Source: Impatiens glandulifera
Taxonomy: Eukaryota; Streptophyta; Magnoliopsida; Ericales; Balsaminaceae
Direction of reading: 5' to 3'
Length of the DNA: 64,000 nucleotides
Assembly: GCF_907164915.1 (NCBI RefSeq)
Contig: NW_025919557.1
Coordinates: 1-64,000 of the forward strand
The notes beneath the pieces were generated by a model. The model was not told the DNA's origin and did not search any database. It was given only the letters and a program-made list of their open reading frames with translations. This document shows positions 45,127 to 56,284 of this stretch, one piece after another (the first letter of the stretch is position 1; every line of letters begins with the position of its first letter). A program made the translations under genes and the position numbers.

Positions 45127-45187
45127 TTTGTCTTAGTGAGAGGAAGAGTTATACAACTTGTGATTGTTTTGTTTAAGATTTGTTCAA

Positions 45188-45195
45188 CTTATATA
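45188..45195 (-). promoter_or_regulatory. TATA box of ORF A'
   Basis: Minus strand TATATAAG, 62 bp before the ATG position; conserved with 17157-17164. Confidence 0.55.
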
Positions 45196-45649
45196 CTAGT
45201 GGAGAAAGGATCTTATTATCCAGGTATCACAGGTGATAATGTCTATTATTCATAGGATAAAGAGTTTTGCATGAAATAAGCATGTCTACAGCCTAGGATG
45301 TTGGTCATAGACCTGGACCATGAAAGATATCAAATCTTCACGTCTTTTTAGGTGCGACCATTTTACTTTGAAAAGGTAATATTTCAGAACAGATAAGATT
45401 TAAACACAGATAATTATTCCACTTTTGTTCGAAGACCAAATAATCTAAGATAAGCTATTTCCGAACCGGTCAGTTATCAATTGTTCGTTCTGATGCGGTT
45501 ATTTGGTGCATGCACTAAGTAACCGGTCGGTTTACTCTGACTGATAGACCAGGCGGTTCTTCCATAGATGCCTTGGAAGATTTGAAATCTGACAATTTAG
45601 GAGGAACTACTGGTTTTGTCTGTCCGAACTGATTTCCCTTTTAAGCATC

Positions 45650-47060
45650 CTTAGGGATGATCTAACTAATGTCGGTTAAACCGAGTGTAAGTCTGAATTG
45701 AGAGAACTTAGCTTCCTGTAGAGGCTTGGTGAAGATATCGGCTACTTGTTGATCTGTTGGTACGTATTCCAACCGGATATGCTTCAGCATGACATGTTCC
45801 CGAATGAAGTGGTGCCTTATGTCAATGTGCTTGGTTCTAGAGTGTAGAACCGGATTGTAGGTGATTGTTACGGCACTTGTGTTATCACAGAAGATCGGAG
45901 ACTCTTCGGCTATGACACCGAAATCCTTCAGTTGTTGTTGGATCCAAAGAAGTTGTGAACATCAGCTTCCGGCCGCCAGGTATTCAACTTCTGCGGTTGA
46001 TGTGGCAACTGATGTTTGTTTCTTGCTATGCCAAGAAACAAGCCGATCACCTAGGAATTGGCATGTTCCGCTGGTGCTTTTTCTATCAATCTTGCAACCT
46101 GCATAGTCTGCATCTGAATAACTCGTTAGGTTAAAGGATGAATCATTTGGATACCACAGGCCGACGTCAGGTGTTCCCTTTAGGTATTTCAATATTCGCT
46201 TTGCGGCTGTGTAGTGGGATTGTTTTGGATTGGCTTGGAATCTTCCACACACACCGACTGCAAATAGAATATCCGGTCTACTTGCTGTCAGGTATAGGAG
46301 AGAACCGATGATGCCCCGGTAAGCGGTCAGGTCTACCACTTGACCCTCATCATCTTTGTCCAATTTGACCGATGAGCTCATTGGAGTAGCCGCTGAGGAG
46401 CATGTATCCATCCCAAATTTCTTTAACAGTTCTTTAGTGTACTTGGGTTGACTGATGAAGGTTCCTTCTTCGAGTTGTTTAACTTGAAGACCTAGGAAGA
46501 AACTTAATTCTCCCATCATACTCATTTCAAATTTGTTAGTCATCAAGGTTGAGAATTTATCACATAACTTAGGATCAGTTGAACCGAAGATGATATCATC
46601 TACATAGATTTGAACAAGTAGGATATGTTCCTTTTTCTCAAACTTAAATAACGTTTTATCCACGGAACCGATGGTGAAGTCATGTTTTAACAAAAATGCG
46701 GTTAGTGTGTCATACCAGGCTCTAGGTTCTTTCTTTAGACCGTATAAAGCTTTGTTTAACCGGTATACATGGTTGGGTAGTTCGGCATTTTAGAAACCGG
46801 GTGGTTGTTCAACATATACCTCTTCACGTAGATCACCATTCAAAAATGCACTTTTAACATCCATTTGGAAAACCATAAAATTTTTGAATGCGGCAAAGGC
46901 TAGAAAAATCCTAATAGTTTCAATCCTAGCTACAGGGGCGAATGATTTTACAAAATCAATGCCTTCTTCCTGTTTGTAACCTTGTGCCACCAATCTGGAT
47001 TTGTTCCTAGTGATCAAACCGTCTTCATTGAGTTTATTTCTAAATACCCATCTTGTCCTA
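45650..47060 (-). pseudogene. Copia reverse transcriptase and RNase H (family 2)
   Basis: The RT starts after a one-base frameshift near 47055 with [10 protein letters not shown] and [12 protein letters not shown] stop follows the Q-P-P-G-F block at 46790. The 243-codon open stretch 45962-46693 holds the catalytic Y-V-D-D (46595-46606), G-S-L-L-Y-L-T-A-S-R-P-D and RNase H D-R-K-S-T-S-G-T and S-T-A-E-V-E-Y. After a stop at 45962 the RNase H continues through F-C-D-N-T-S-A and V-A-D-I-F-T-K-P to about 45660. Core residues survive; only a few point lesions inactivate it. Confidence 0.9.
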
Positions 47061-48237
47061 TGACCGGTTGATCTTTCGGTTTAGGGACTAGGTACCAGAC
47101 TTTATTACTATCGAACTGGTTTAATTCTTCTTGCATTCCCAAGATCCAATCCGGATTTGACAATGATTCATTCACTCTTTTCGGCTCAATCTGGGATATA
47201 TAGGCGGAATTAAAGTATTCCTCCAGAATTTGACGCCTAGTTCGAACAGGTTCTGAAGGGTCACCTATAATTTTCTTAGGAGGATGTTTAGTGTTCCTTT
47301 TGAAATTCGGTTCAGGGATGTCTACCAAATTAACGTTTACTTGATTAAGGCTAGACATATCGATAGGCTGAGCAAGGATGTCAAACCGACCGATTTCCTC
47401 GGTTTGGACCAAAGTGGCAGCTTCCTGTCGAGGGACAGCTTGATCCGGCTGGGTTTCAACATTACCCATTTGGTCATGGACAAACTGCCTGAAAACCGGA
47501 ATTTCATCTTCACTGTCAGAATGGATATTGTTATTTTCCAGTCTGTTGTGTAGATCAAAGCATGATGTAATATTACTTTCAACCGATTCATCGAAATCAA
47601 CATGAAGTGATTCCTCCACGGTTAAGGTTCTATTGTTATACACTCTATATGTTTTACTCACTGTAGAGTAGCCTAACATGATCCCAGTATCGGTTTTTGC
47701 ATCAAAAGCAGAAAGATAGGTTTTACCATTTATGTGAATATAGCATTTAAAACCGAAAATCTTAAGGTACTTAAGTTTGGGAACCCTATTAAAATATACC
47801 TCATAAGGTGTTTTGTTATGAAACTTGTTAATTAAAGACCGGTTTTGTGTATAACATGTAGTATTGATAGACTCAGCCCAAAATTTTTGAGCAATGCCCG
47901 AATCACCTATCATGGACCGTGCGGCTTCCTTGAGAGTTCGATTTCTTCTCTCGGCCAGGCCGTTTTGTTGAGGAGTCCTAGCACTAGACAACTCGTGTCT
48001 AATACTGGATTCATCAAGAAATGCGGTTAAGGTACTATTGGTAAATTCGGTACCTCTATCACTTCTAATGCTATTAATGCGAGTTGATTTTTCATTTTGC
48101 AAACGTTTAAGTAGTGTGATCAAATTTGATGCGGTTTCACGTTTGGATGGTAAGAATATTACTCATGTAAATCTAGAGTAATCATCAACAACTACCATGG
48201 TGTAAAGCATACCTCCTAGGCTGATGACCTGAATCGG
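47014..48237 (-). pseudogene. Copia integrase core and linker (family 2)
   Basis: Integrase inserts the cDNA. The first catalytic Asp lies in a V-V-D-D-Y-S-R block (about 48185). Two TGA stops (about 48237 and 48168) flank it. The 369-codon open part (48123-47014) has S-D-R-G-T-E-F (second Asp), P-Q-Q-N-G-L-A-E-R-R-N-R (Glu) and the G-I-M-L-G-Y-S..Y-R-V-Y-N..V-E-E-S region typical of the SIRE-type C-terminus. The linker to RT with N-K-V-W-Y-L-V-P follows. Confidence 0.9.
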
Positions 48238-48915
48238 TCAAAATAAATCCATGTGAAGAAGATCTAAGCATCGATTAGATTGAATGTGTCCTTTACTCTT
48301 AAAGGTTGACCTAGTTTGTTTACCCATTTGACATGCTGAGCAGACCTTATCCTTGTTAAAAACTATGTCAGGGATTCCGTCGACTAACTTCTTACCGCGA
48401 ATATAGTTTAAGGTTTTCATGTTCAGATGGTTTAGTCTCTTATGCCACAGCCTGGTTTGATCAGTCTTGGCTATCATGCAAACAGGATATTCTACCTTAG
48501 TTTTCCAGTCTACCTTGTAAATATTTCCTAGCCTATTCCCGGTTAGTAGTATGGTACCTTGAGAGTTCTTAACTAAGCATGCATGTTTAAGAAATTTTAC
48601 CGTGTATCCAGCATCACACATTTGACTAATGCTTAGTAGGTTAAAACGTAGGTTTTCAACTAAGAGTACATTATCAATTGTTAGGTTACCATGGACAATC
48701 TTACCCTTGCCCACAGTTCTACCTTTTGAGTTGTCACCGAAAGTGATTAGTGCATCGGTTTCTATTCTGATGTCGGTTAGAAGGTTGTTGTTCCCGGTCA
48801 TATGCATAGAGCAACCACTATCCAAGTACCATTCAGAGTTTCCTAGCCGTTTCTTTAAATCCTGCAAAATGTACATATTTACAACTATTTGGTACCCACA
48901 TTTACTTGGGTCCAC
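48238..48915 (-). pseudogene. Copia protease and pre-integrase zinc domain (family 2)
   Basis: The aspartic protease active site D-S-G-C-S-M-H-M-T-G is at residues about 33-42 of the open stretch, followed by F-N-L-L-S-I-S-Q-M. The integrase HHCC zinc finger is seen as L-W-H-K-R-L-N-H and C-S-A-C-Q-M-G-K. It is open for 225 codons and ends at a TGA at the start of the integrase core. Confidence 0.9.
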
Positions 48916-49705
48916 ATGCGATTAGTCCCTTGGGCATCCAAACCTTGACAAACCGGACAACTTTCTTTTCTAAGGTCTTGACCGTCCTTTTGGCACTCGG
49001 TTTTGGATATTTTGGTTTTTCTACGAAGGCCTTAAATGAGGGTGATTTTTGGTTTGTCCTTTGCGGTTGAGGATTGGCTCTCCTATTATTGAACATGTTG
49101 TCTTTCCTTTTCTCAGGGTGAAGCCATTTCTCAGAATCAGTTGGACCTACATAGGTTAGTTTTTCTACCATATAGTATGCAGTCAATTCCTCTTCAGCGG
49201 TTAAGGAGCTTCTAATGAAACTTATAAGGGGAAGGTCGTCCTTTGTGAACCTTACTTTATCTACGGATTTTTGGTTTTTGGATCTATAATTTTTGTACCC
49301 TAGGCCGAACATGCAGAAAGGATGTCTCTTATAGCTACACATCTTCTTTACCATGTCACTAGATCTTTTATATGCGGCCATTTTAAACTGGAGTCGGACA
49401 TTTTCCTCCTCGGTCAGTTCTCGAGCTGGCTCATTAGACTGTTCGGTCTTAAGTGATGGTTCAGGTGCTAACTCGGTTTCTAAGGTAGGGGTTTCATCAG
49501 GTTCTATGATCTCTAGTTCGGTTAGAACGGATATTTGTGGTTCTGTCAGAGTGGGTATTTTAAGGTCAGCTTTAAAGTTGAGTTGCTTAGGTAACAGGGC
49601 TAGTAGGTTCTTATACTCTGCTACCATATCATTTAATGCATTATATAACTCATCTTTAGTAAATTCTTCACAAGGAGAGTCAAATACCTGTTCCTCATTT
49701 GCCAT
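48902..49705 (-). pseudogene. Gag C-terminal/linker region (family 2)
   Basis: A 267-codon open stretch between the gag zinc knuckle and protease. It starts acidic (E/T/P-rich repeats of L-x-T-E), then a Cys/Lys-rich part (M-C-S-Y-K-R-H-P-F-C) and a basic part ending V-W-M-P-K-G..G-P-K. That ending resembles the gag-protease joint of Sirevirus-like elements. A stop at the end and overlap with the protease frame indicate one frameshift or natural frame change. Confidence 0.65.
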
Positions 49706-49840
49706 GAGGCATGTGAGTTCATCATCACTATCACTGTGAACCCATAGACTTCCTCCATCATCTACTATCAGTGCTTTCTGAACCTCACTTCCTTCACCGG
49801 TTTGTTGATAGTTATTTCAGTTATTTTGGTTATCCGGTTT

Positions 49841-50701
49841 CTAGTCATCCCTCCTCGGTTTTCTGCACTCCCACTTGAAATGTCCCAAACAGTTACAGTT
49901 ATAGCATCTTACATTGGATTTATCACCATAGTTGTAGTTGTTTGTTGGTTGGCTTCTTTTCATGAACCTCCCAAATTTCTGTGCGAGCATTGCCATGGCA
50001 TCCTCGGTGAACTGTTCGGCGGTTCTTATCGGTGCAGGTGCAACCGGTTCTGTGGATGTGATCAGTGCTCTGGTTGAGGTTGAGGCTGAAACCTCTTCTT
50101 CAGTCCTAGATCTCATTTCGAACTCATATGCCTTAAGGTCTTCGAATACATCATGTAGTTTCATCTTTCTTAGGCAGTTTGATTCCCTCATCACCATTGT
50201 CTTTATATCCCACGCACTTGGAAGAGATCTTAACGCTTTCATGATGACCTCCTTGTTGTCATACTTCTTGCCAAGAGTTGCTAGCTCGTCTAACACACCT
50301 GTGAATCGGTCACTGTATTCTCTCATTGTTTCTCCCAGTTTCATCTTGATGCTTTCAAACTTCTGAGTAGCTACCATTACCTTGTTTTCCTTGGTTCTTT
50401 CATTTCCCTCATAAATCTGAATAACCGTGTCCCATGTTTCCTTTGCGGTTTTGCAGTCTCTGATCTTGCAGTACGTGTTTCTGTCCACGCTATTGGAGAT
50501 CCGGTTTCTGGCATGGTTATCCAGGTTATTTCTTCTCCTTTCTTCAGCTGTCCAATCCTTTCTGTCCTTGTCAATGATTATCGGTCCTTCGGCCAGAATG
50601 AACTACATCTCGTCATCCATGGTGATTAAGTGTAGGTGCATTTGTGCCTTCCAGTTGGCAAAGTCATCACCTTCTAGCATTGGGGGCCTATCAAACGACA
50701 T
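49841..50701 (-). pseudogene. Gag, N-terminal region with zinc knuckle (family 2)
   Basis: Structural Gag that packages the RNA. The ATG at 50701 lies 26 bp after the primer site and begins M-S-F-D-R-P-P-M-L-E-G-D-D-F. One TAG at 50603 interrupts it. From there the UBN2-type region runs on (E-T-W-D-T-V-I-Q-I-Y, M-R-E-Y-S-D-R-F, L-R-S-L-P-S-A-W-D). A CCHC knuckle C-Y-N-C-N-C-L-G-H-F-K-W-E-C lies near 49880. A stop follows at 49841. Confidence 0.9.
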
Positions 50702-50726
50702 GCTTGCTTGAGTATTGAAACTAACT

Positions 50727-50738
50727 GCTCTGATACCA
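50727..50738 (-). other. Primer-binding site, initiator Met-tRNA
   Basis: Minus strand TGGTATCAGAGC, two bases after the LTR end TAACA. Exact match to the common plant copia primer site. Confidence 0.9.
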
Positions 50739-51354
50739 ATTGTTAGGATCTAGGTCGCGGCTGGGGAACTGGGGTCTGGTCGGTCAGCGCGTCTCACTCA
50801 AAGGTGGTGATTAATCCGGTTAGAGATTAATACCGGGGTTTCAATACTACACAAACTGTCACAAACCCTTGAACCGAGTTCAAGCGCGGAAGTGGTTTGT
50901 TTCAGGTTGAAGCAGCACACCCACGAGATAAGCAGAACCAGATTTGAATAAGATAGGTTTCGAGATTGCTGGGTCGGTTTTGCAACTTAGTAATTCGGTT
51001 TAGGTGATGTTGAATCGGTTGGAGCGGTATTAGTAGGTTAGTGCAGATCGGTTAGAATGTAAAGCCGACGGAAACTAAATAAAAAGACAGGTTTTTATGG
51101 ATGTTCAGAGATGAAACTCGTACGTCACCCTTCCTCTCGAAACCGCGAGAAGGATATTCACTAAGGAATACACAAACACAATCCGATCGAGACATATTTT
51201 CTGCTCGATAATACCCGTACAATTTTAACCGAAATTGTAATTACTATTTCAAATAAACACTTAAGCTCTTTAGAGAGATAGAACACGATTTTTGACTTAG
51301 GCTGTAGAAAACTCTTAGAACTTGTAACCAAATTTATTCCTCTTAAGCTCCTTC

Positions 51355-51361
51355 TTTTATA
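51355..51361 (-). promoter_or_regulatory. TATA box of family 2 right LTR
   Basis: Minus strand TATAAAA; the context matches 11197-11203. Confidence 0.6.
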
Positions 51362-51429
51362 GGTGAAATGTGTCAACGGTCACATTTCATTTCCTTGAAA
51401 CTGATTGGTTGAGCAGAGATTCAGTGATT

Positions 51430-51513
51430 CAGACCTGGCGGTCTAGTCTTCAGACCTGGCGGTCTAGTCTTCAGACCTAGCGGTCTAGTCTTCAGACCTG
51501 GCGGTCTAGTCTT
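51430..51513. repeat. 21-bp tandem repeat in LTR, 4 copies
   Basis: Four CAGACCTGGCGGTCTAGTCTT units, the third with one change; two copies in the other LTR. Confidence 0.85.
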
Positions 51514-51985
51514 CCAGTGTATAGGTCAAACCGGCTAGGTTTGTCTTTTACTCAATATGGCAATTGTCGGTTGGACAGTTGCCTGTACCTGGAAGATTGC
51601 GTTTCTGATTTATCCTGATGTAGAAAGATCCTCCCGGACGATCTTCTGCAGCCTGCAAACTGTCCTCAGACTTGTATGAATATTGCAATACTAAGTCTGT
51701 TTCTTCGGTATCATTCTCAACAGATACTCGAAGTATCTATTTGTACTAGTCGGTTGTTTATGTTAACCGGATGACTTCCGGTTTTTCCATAGCTTCTGAT
51801 TGACCGACTGTTCAATGATTTTGGCCTTCTGATTTGATCGGTCTTATCTTGTTCGGTTGGATTGCTTGACCGAATGAGTAACTTGGCCGGTTGAGTAACT
51901 TGACCGGTTGAGTAACTTGACCGGTTCCTGCACAGGAAGTTTATTTTTGTTAAGTTCTATTTAACCGATCTAATTTTATCTAACA

Positions 51986-53826
51986 CGGTTCTTCATTTAT
52001 TTCGGTTGTTTCCTCATACTTAGAGATTTCGACAATTAAGTCTTCTTTAACCGTTTTCAGGATACTGAGTACAATCTTATCCACGTCGGCTACTATACCT
52101 TGAATGAGACCCTCTTATCCTTTATCAATAAATGAGAACAACACCCGCAACTTGGAATTTTCCTCAACAAGTTTTGATGTTATCATAGCGACCGGTACAG
52201 ATGTGGTTTTTGCTAGATCGAGTAAGGTTTCCTCTAGTGACACTAAAGTCGGCCACTTACATTCTTCAGGACATTCAGGGAGCATATCTTTAAAGTTTAC
52301 CTTCAGTCTTACTTTTTCCCACGCATAATAGGAATCGGATATGGAATGTTCTCTCTCTTCAACCTTCTTGAGAACATTATCTATAATTTTCTCAACTTCA
52401 GCATCGGCCATGCGAGAATCCGGTTTTTCAACAAAATCTTGAATAGTTGTATCGGCCGCCTCTTATAGGATAGGATTTTCTTTGATTTCGGTTGGAATAG
52501 TTTCCTCATTAATTTGACCGGTTGAATCTTTCTCGTATGATCGCGTTCATATTGTCAATTCTTTCATCATTATGTTCGGACGACTTACTAGTTTCACCGA
52601 TACAACCTGTCCGGTTAGTTTCAGCATTCTGACCAGTAACATCAATTTTACTAGTCACATTGGTTTCATCCAACCAATTGACTCCATCCACGACATTGTT
52701 AATATATTCCAATACTCTCGGTTGAGCCTCTAAAACCACAAGATCAACCGATTTTTCTGCAGAATCCTTAATCATAGGAATAGCAGAGGAGATAAGAATA
52801 TTTACCTCAGGAATAGAAGTTTCCTTAGATTTAGAGCGACTGGTTGCACTTGCAGTATAGTCGGCACGAGTCTGAAGATTGATCGATGCGGGAGTAGACT
52901 CGGTAAGAGTTTGAGTGTTGATGGGAGTGGTCGCACGGTTTTCCGGTCCGAAAGGTATTGGAGTGGTTTATGTTGCTTCGTTGTCGGTTTCCTCATCATC
53001 CGATGTCACAGGCATCGGTCGTTTACCCTTCTTGACTTTCTCTTTTGTCAATTTCACCTTTGTTTTCTTAGCTGTTGTTTCTTTTTAACCTTAGGTTCCT
53101 TAACCATATGTTATTTTTCTTTACCGGTTCTAACAATACTTTTCTTGATATTGACCGAATTTAAGATCTTACTATTAGATAGGATGATACCTAGACCAGT
53201 AGGGATGTTGAGATGGAGCAGAACCTTGTCGATCTGCATGGCGTAACCTAAGCACCGATTGGTCTTAGGAGACACCATCTCGCATAGAATCTCGAAAAGG
53301 ATACCTGCCCAGTTAATTTGGTCACCTAATAAAATTTTGGCCATCATCTCGAATTTCGACCGGGTGATGCTGTCGAAGTTACCTCCCCTGGCCTAAAGTA
53401 CCTTAGACAAGATGTCGTACAAAAACTGAAATTCGAACCGCATGGAGCGTTCTTCCTAGTGAGTTCCACTGGTTCACTGGTTTTAGAAACCATCATTTGG
53501 ATACTTAGGGTTGCATCTTCTGATAGATTGGTTTTAAAATCACGCCCCTCCGTTGGAAGATGAAGGGCTTCGACGAAGACTTGTTCAAATAACTCAATCT
53601 TTTCTCCGCCTACCTACATATGAATAACCTTCTTCTTGATCTTGGCGTTCTTGAAAAACTCCTTATCCGCACTCTGATAAAATATGAATGGACCATCATG
53701 AAAATGATCCAACCCCGATTCCTTGACAGATTCCATAACCTTTTGAACATCGGCCGATCCATTGTTCTTGATATCTTCGAAGTCAACCAGAACCATGTGA
53801 ATAAACAACGCATTATCTCGAACCAT
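51986..53826 (-). pseudogene. Accessory ORF C'' (family 3), interrupted
   Basis: Starts M-V-R-D at 53826, parallel to M-G-R-D of ORF C. The domain blocks G-L-D-H-F, G-P-F-I-F-Y-Q and E-F-F-K-N-A are followed by frameshifts (about 53614 and 53400). I-N-W-A-G-I-L-F is readable near 53310. A Lys-rich linker (53110-53000) and a Glu/Lys-rich C-terminal part (52411-52020) follow, with several stops. The reading is still open (E-I-S-K-Y-E-E-T-T) when it meets the family 2 LTR at 51985, so the insertion broke it. Confidence 0.65.
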
Positions 53827-53929
53827 GATATAATCTAGAAAACTAAGAAGTTTTGTTAGAGACAGAATATAAATGTAGAGATTTTTCAAGAAAGTGATCA
53901 GTTGTGTTTAAAGTAAATCTGCAAATGCA

Positions 53930-53937
53930 TTTATATA
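53930..53937 (-). promoter_or_regulatory. TATA box of ORF C''
   Basis: Minus strand TATATAAA about 104 bp before the ATG at 53826. Confidence 0.5.
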
Positions 53938-54257
53938 TGGTGAGTGTGACGGTTGAGTCACTGAACCGTCACATATCATCGTACGGTTGTCTTGAAAAGG
54001 TGCCAAAATTTTCCCTCCAAAATTTAGGCGGTAAAAGTTGGCGGTAAATTTCAGTGGTAAGGTAATTAAAAACGGTTCATTTAATGCGTGTTAATTTTGC
54101 ACCGGTTTAAAAAATAGAACCAAAATAACTAAATGCATTTAATAGAAACAGTTAAGTTAAAACATTGTAGGCATAAAAACGGTAAAATATAAAAAACAAT
54201 GGTTAGTGAAACAAAACAACCGGTTGTTCATCAAGTACAGGTATATAAAAGATAATC

Positions 54258-54971
54258 TTAACGCCTAACATCTTCCCTCCTAATCCAATTTTCCACCGAT
54301 TCCTTGGTTAGCATGTTGGTCGGGCTCACGGGGGATCCTAGACCGATATTAGGGTAGCGAGCTTGAAAGAGTAGGTTGAGCCGAGGAGCGTAGCCGATCC
54401 TCTTTCGAGGAGATAAGACCATCATTTTTAAGTTGTTGAAGATGACTGAGGACCAGTTAATTGGGTGTTACAGATAGTGGAGATCATCATCTCACAGACC
54501 TTCCTTGTGTAGAACTGATTAGGGATTTGGCATAAGATAGTTCTATCGATGAAATCATGAAGGATTTGGATGTGTGGGCTCAAGTTGGATTTGAGTTCGT
54601 GGTTGTTGACCAGACTCAGGAGTTGGAGAAAAATATGAAAATTCTTCGTTTGTATTTATGAGTTAGGAGGGGAAATCAGAGAAACCTTTAAATGAAAGAT
54701 CGAAGAACTAAGAGAAAAATTTTTCATTAAACTGGATGGGTTCTCCTCTTACAATAGAGACAATTATTCCATCCATTACGATGGCATAAGTAAAGAACTG
54801 GATGACATCCCTCTCTAGGATAGTTTCTGATCCTTCGACAAATTTTCTTAAACTGGTGTTTTCAAGGGATTGGAAGACAATTTCCTTTGTTTTGCTGTCA
54901 CGAGATGATAGAACTAAATCAAATTTGATGACAAGAGATGTTTGATGAGCTGATTGATTCATGGTAGACAT
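54258..54971 (-). pseudogene. Accessory ORF B'' (family 3)
   Basis: Starts M-S-T-M-N at 54971, with K-F-D-L-V and a T-S-L-R-K-F-V-E-G block, then V-I-Q-F-F-T-Y-A. The frame is lost near 54700 and regained for the C-terminal half: a W-S-S-V-I-F-N-N-L-like stretch near 54455 and a G-Y-A-P-R-L segment near 54385. It ends at a TAA at 54258. Same size as B'. Confidence 0.6.
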
Positions 54972-55049
54972 GTGAAGTAGAAAGAAGATCTGAGTGTAGA
55001 GAGATACTCGAAGCAGGAATATTGTGGCTTGAATGGAAGGGATTTTCTC

Positions 55050-55057
55050 TTTAAATA
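55050..55057 (-). promoter_or_regulatory. TATA-like box of ORF B''
   Basis: Minus strand TATTTAAA about 79 bp upstream of the ATG at 54971, the same spacing as B and B'. Confidence 0.45.
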
Positions 55058-55458
55058 GAATATTGGTTTTGAAACCATTTAGGCGTCTTATTAAATGGGG
55101 AATCTGTCCGTATGAAACATTTTGTCTGATTTCCCAAAAAGGTTACTTTTTAAGACTTGAAAATAAGTTACTTTTTTAGAAGAATATCTTGGGAATGTGC
55201 AAAGAAGACTGTCCAAAAGTAACGGGTCAAATTTTAAAACGGATTCTTGGGATTTTTTTTAAAAAAAATGACCGGTATTTTGAGATGACCGATTTTGATA
55301 GGAGAAGCGCTTGAGAATATGCCAGGTTGAAAATAAGGTAACCAAAATAGATTCATTATATATAAGTTGATGGTCATTAAAAAGATAGTACATAACCGAT
55401 ATGAGTTGCAAAATAATGGGTTTACTTTTAAAATACATAAAGATGTTTGATCCTAGGA

Positions 55459-56192
55459 TTAATGATTTGGAGGTCCAAGGGTTGGGTTTCTTCTGATTCT
55501 TGCTTTGTTCACCCGGTCGATATATGTGTGGATCATTTCCTTTGTTAATAGTTCATTGGGATAGAGGATGGCTCCTCGACCGCGGAAGACATCAAGGTCG
55601 AAGAATAAACCGCACAGCTAGGGAGCGTATCCGATCATTCTTCTGTTTGAAGAGATCATCTTCTTCAGATTGTTGAAGATGATCCGAGACCAATTCACCG
55701 GATTGACTTCAGTTATGGAAACCATCATCTCGAACACCTTTTGGGAATATGTTTGAGTGTTTTCCTTGGCAAGAATGCTCTTACCAATGATCTCACTCAA
55801 AATCTGAAATTCACTTGCTTTTGGCACCATAAGTGTGGACCGGAGACAAGGTTTCGAAGAAATGATGGTGCATCTCATTGATGACCATGGGTGAAAAAGA
55901 GAGGTCGGTGAAACCTTCAGTGGGTAGTTCACAACTACGTGCGAAATCTATCTTGTTGAAGACAAAGGATTGTCCTTGGATTTAGGCAAGGATGAGATCC
56001 TCCCGAATGACCTTGGCAGTGCTAAAGAATTCGAGAAGTACATCATAATTTATGGCATATCTGTCCTCTAGGAATGGTCTTAGACCAGAATACCCAATCT
56101 GCTGGAAAGTTGCAAAAATCTCAATGTCGTCACTTTGTGAAATTGATTCGAAGTCGGCTAGAAGAATTGTGTTGTCGAGAGAGAGTGAGACA
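55459..56192 (-). pseudogene. Accessory ORF A'' (family 3)
   Basis: The ATG near 56192 is frameshifted almost at once. The domain then reads A-D-F-E-S-I, G-L-R-P-F-L-E-D-R and L-E-F-F-S-T-A to a stop near 55982, then D-F-A-R-S-C-E-L-P-T-E-G-F. After another shift it has S-E-I-I-G-K-S-I and V-N-W-S-R-I-I-F-N-N-L (near 55690). It ends at a TAA at 55459. Confidence 0.65.
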
Positions 56193-56252
56193 TTTTTGAA
56201 GAGTAGTTTTCTTCTTTTTGATAGAGTGTGATTTGAGACGATGAAGGATATG

Positions 56253-56261
56253 TTATTAAAT
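56253..56261 (-). promoter_or_regulatory. TATA-like box of ORF A''
   Basis: Minus strand TATTTAATA about 61 bp before the ATG, the same spacing as A and A'. Confidence 0.4.
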
Positions 56262-56284
56262 AGCCAAGGAATCGGTTTACACAT

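Larger units (their letters stand above)
43191..51985 (-). mobile_element. Family 2 copia element (Sirevirus-like), 5' part
   Basis: The most complete element here. In transcription order it has 5' LTR (51985-50741), Met-tRNA primer site, gag, protease, integrase, RT, RNase H, ORF A', ORF B'. At about 43190 it stops where ORF C, polypurine tracts and the 3' LTR should follow (present in the copy at 10606-16300). Its LTR end abuts CGGTT inside ORF C'' of family 3, so it inserted there. The missing left part means no target duplication can be checked. Confidence 0.85.
50741..51985 (-). repeat. Family 2 LTR, right copy (5' LTR, 1245 bp)
   Basis: TGTTAGG at 50741 to CTAACA at 51985. Colinear with 10606-11804. 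It differs by substitutions and by two extra 21-bp repeats. Its body shares TATGGATGTTC..GAGA..ACTC and a following CGTCACC block with the family 1 LTR. Confidence 0.9.
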
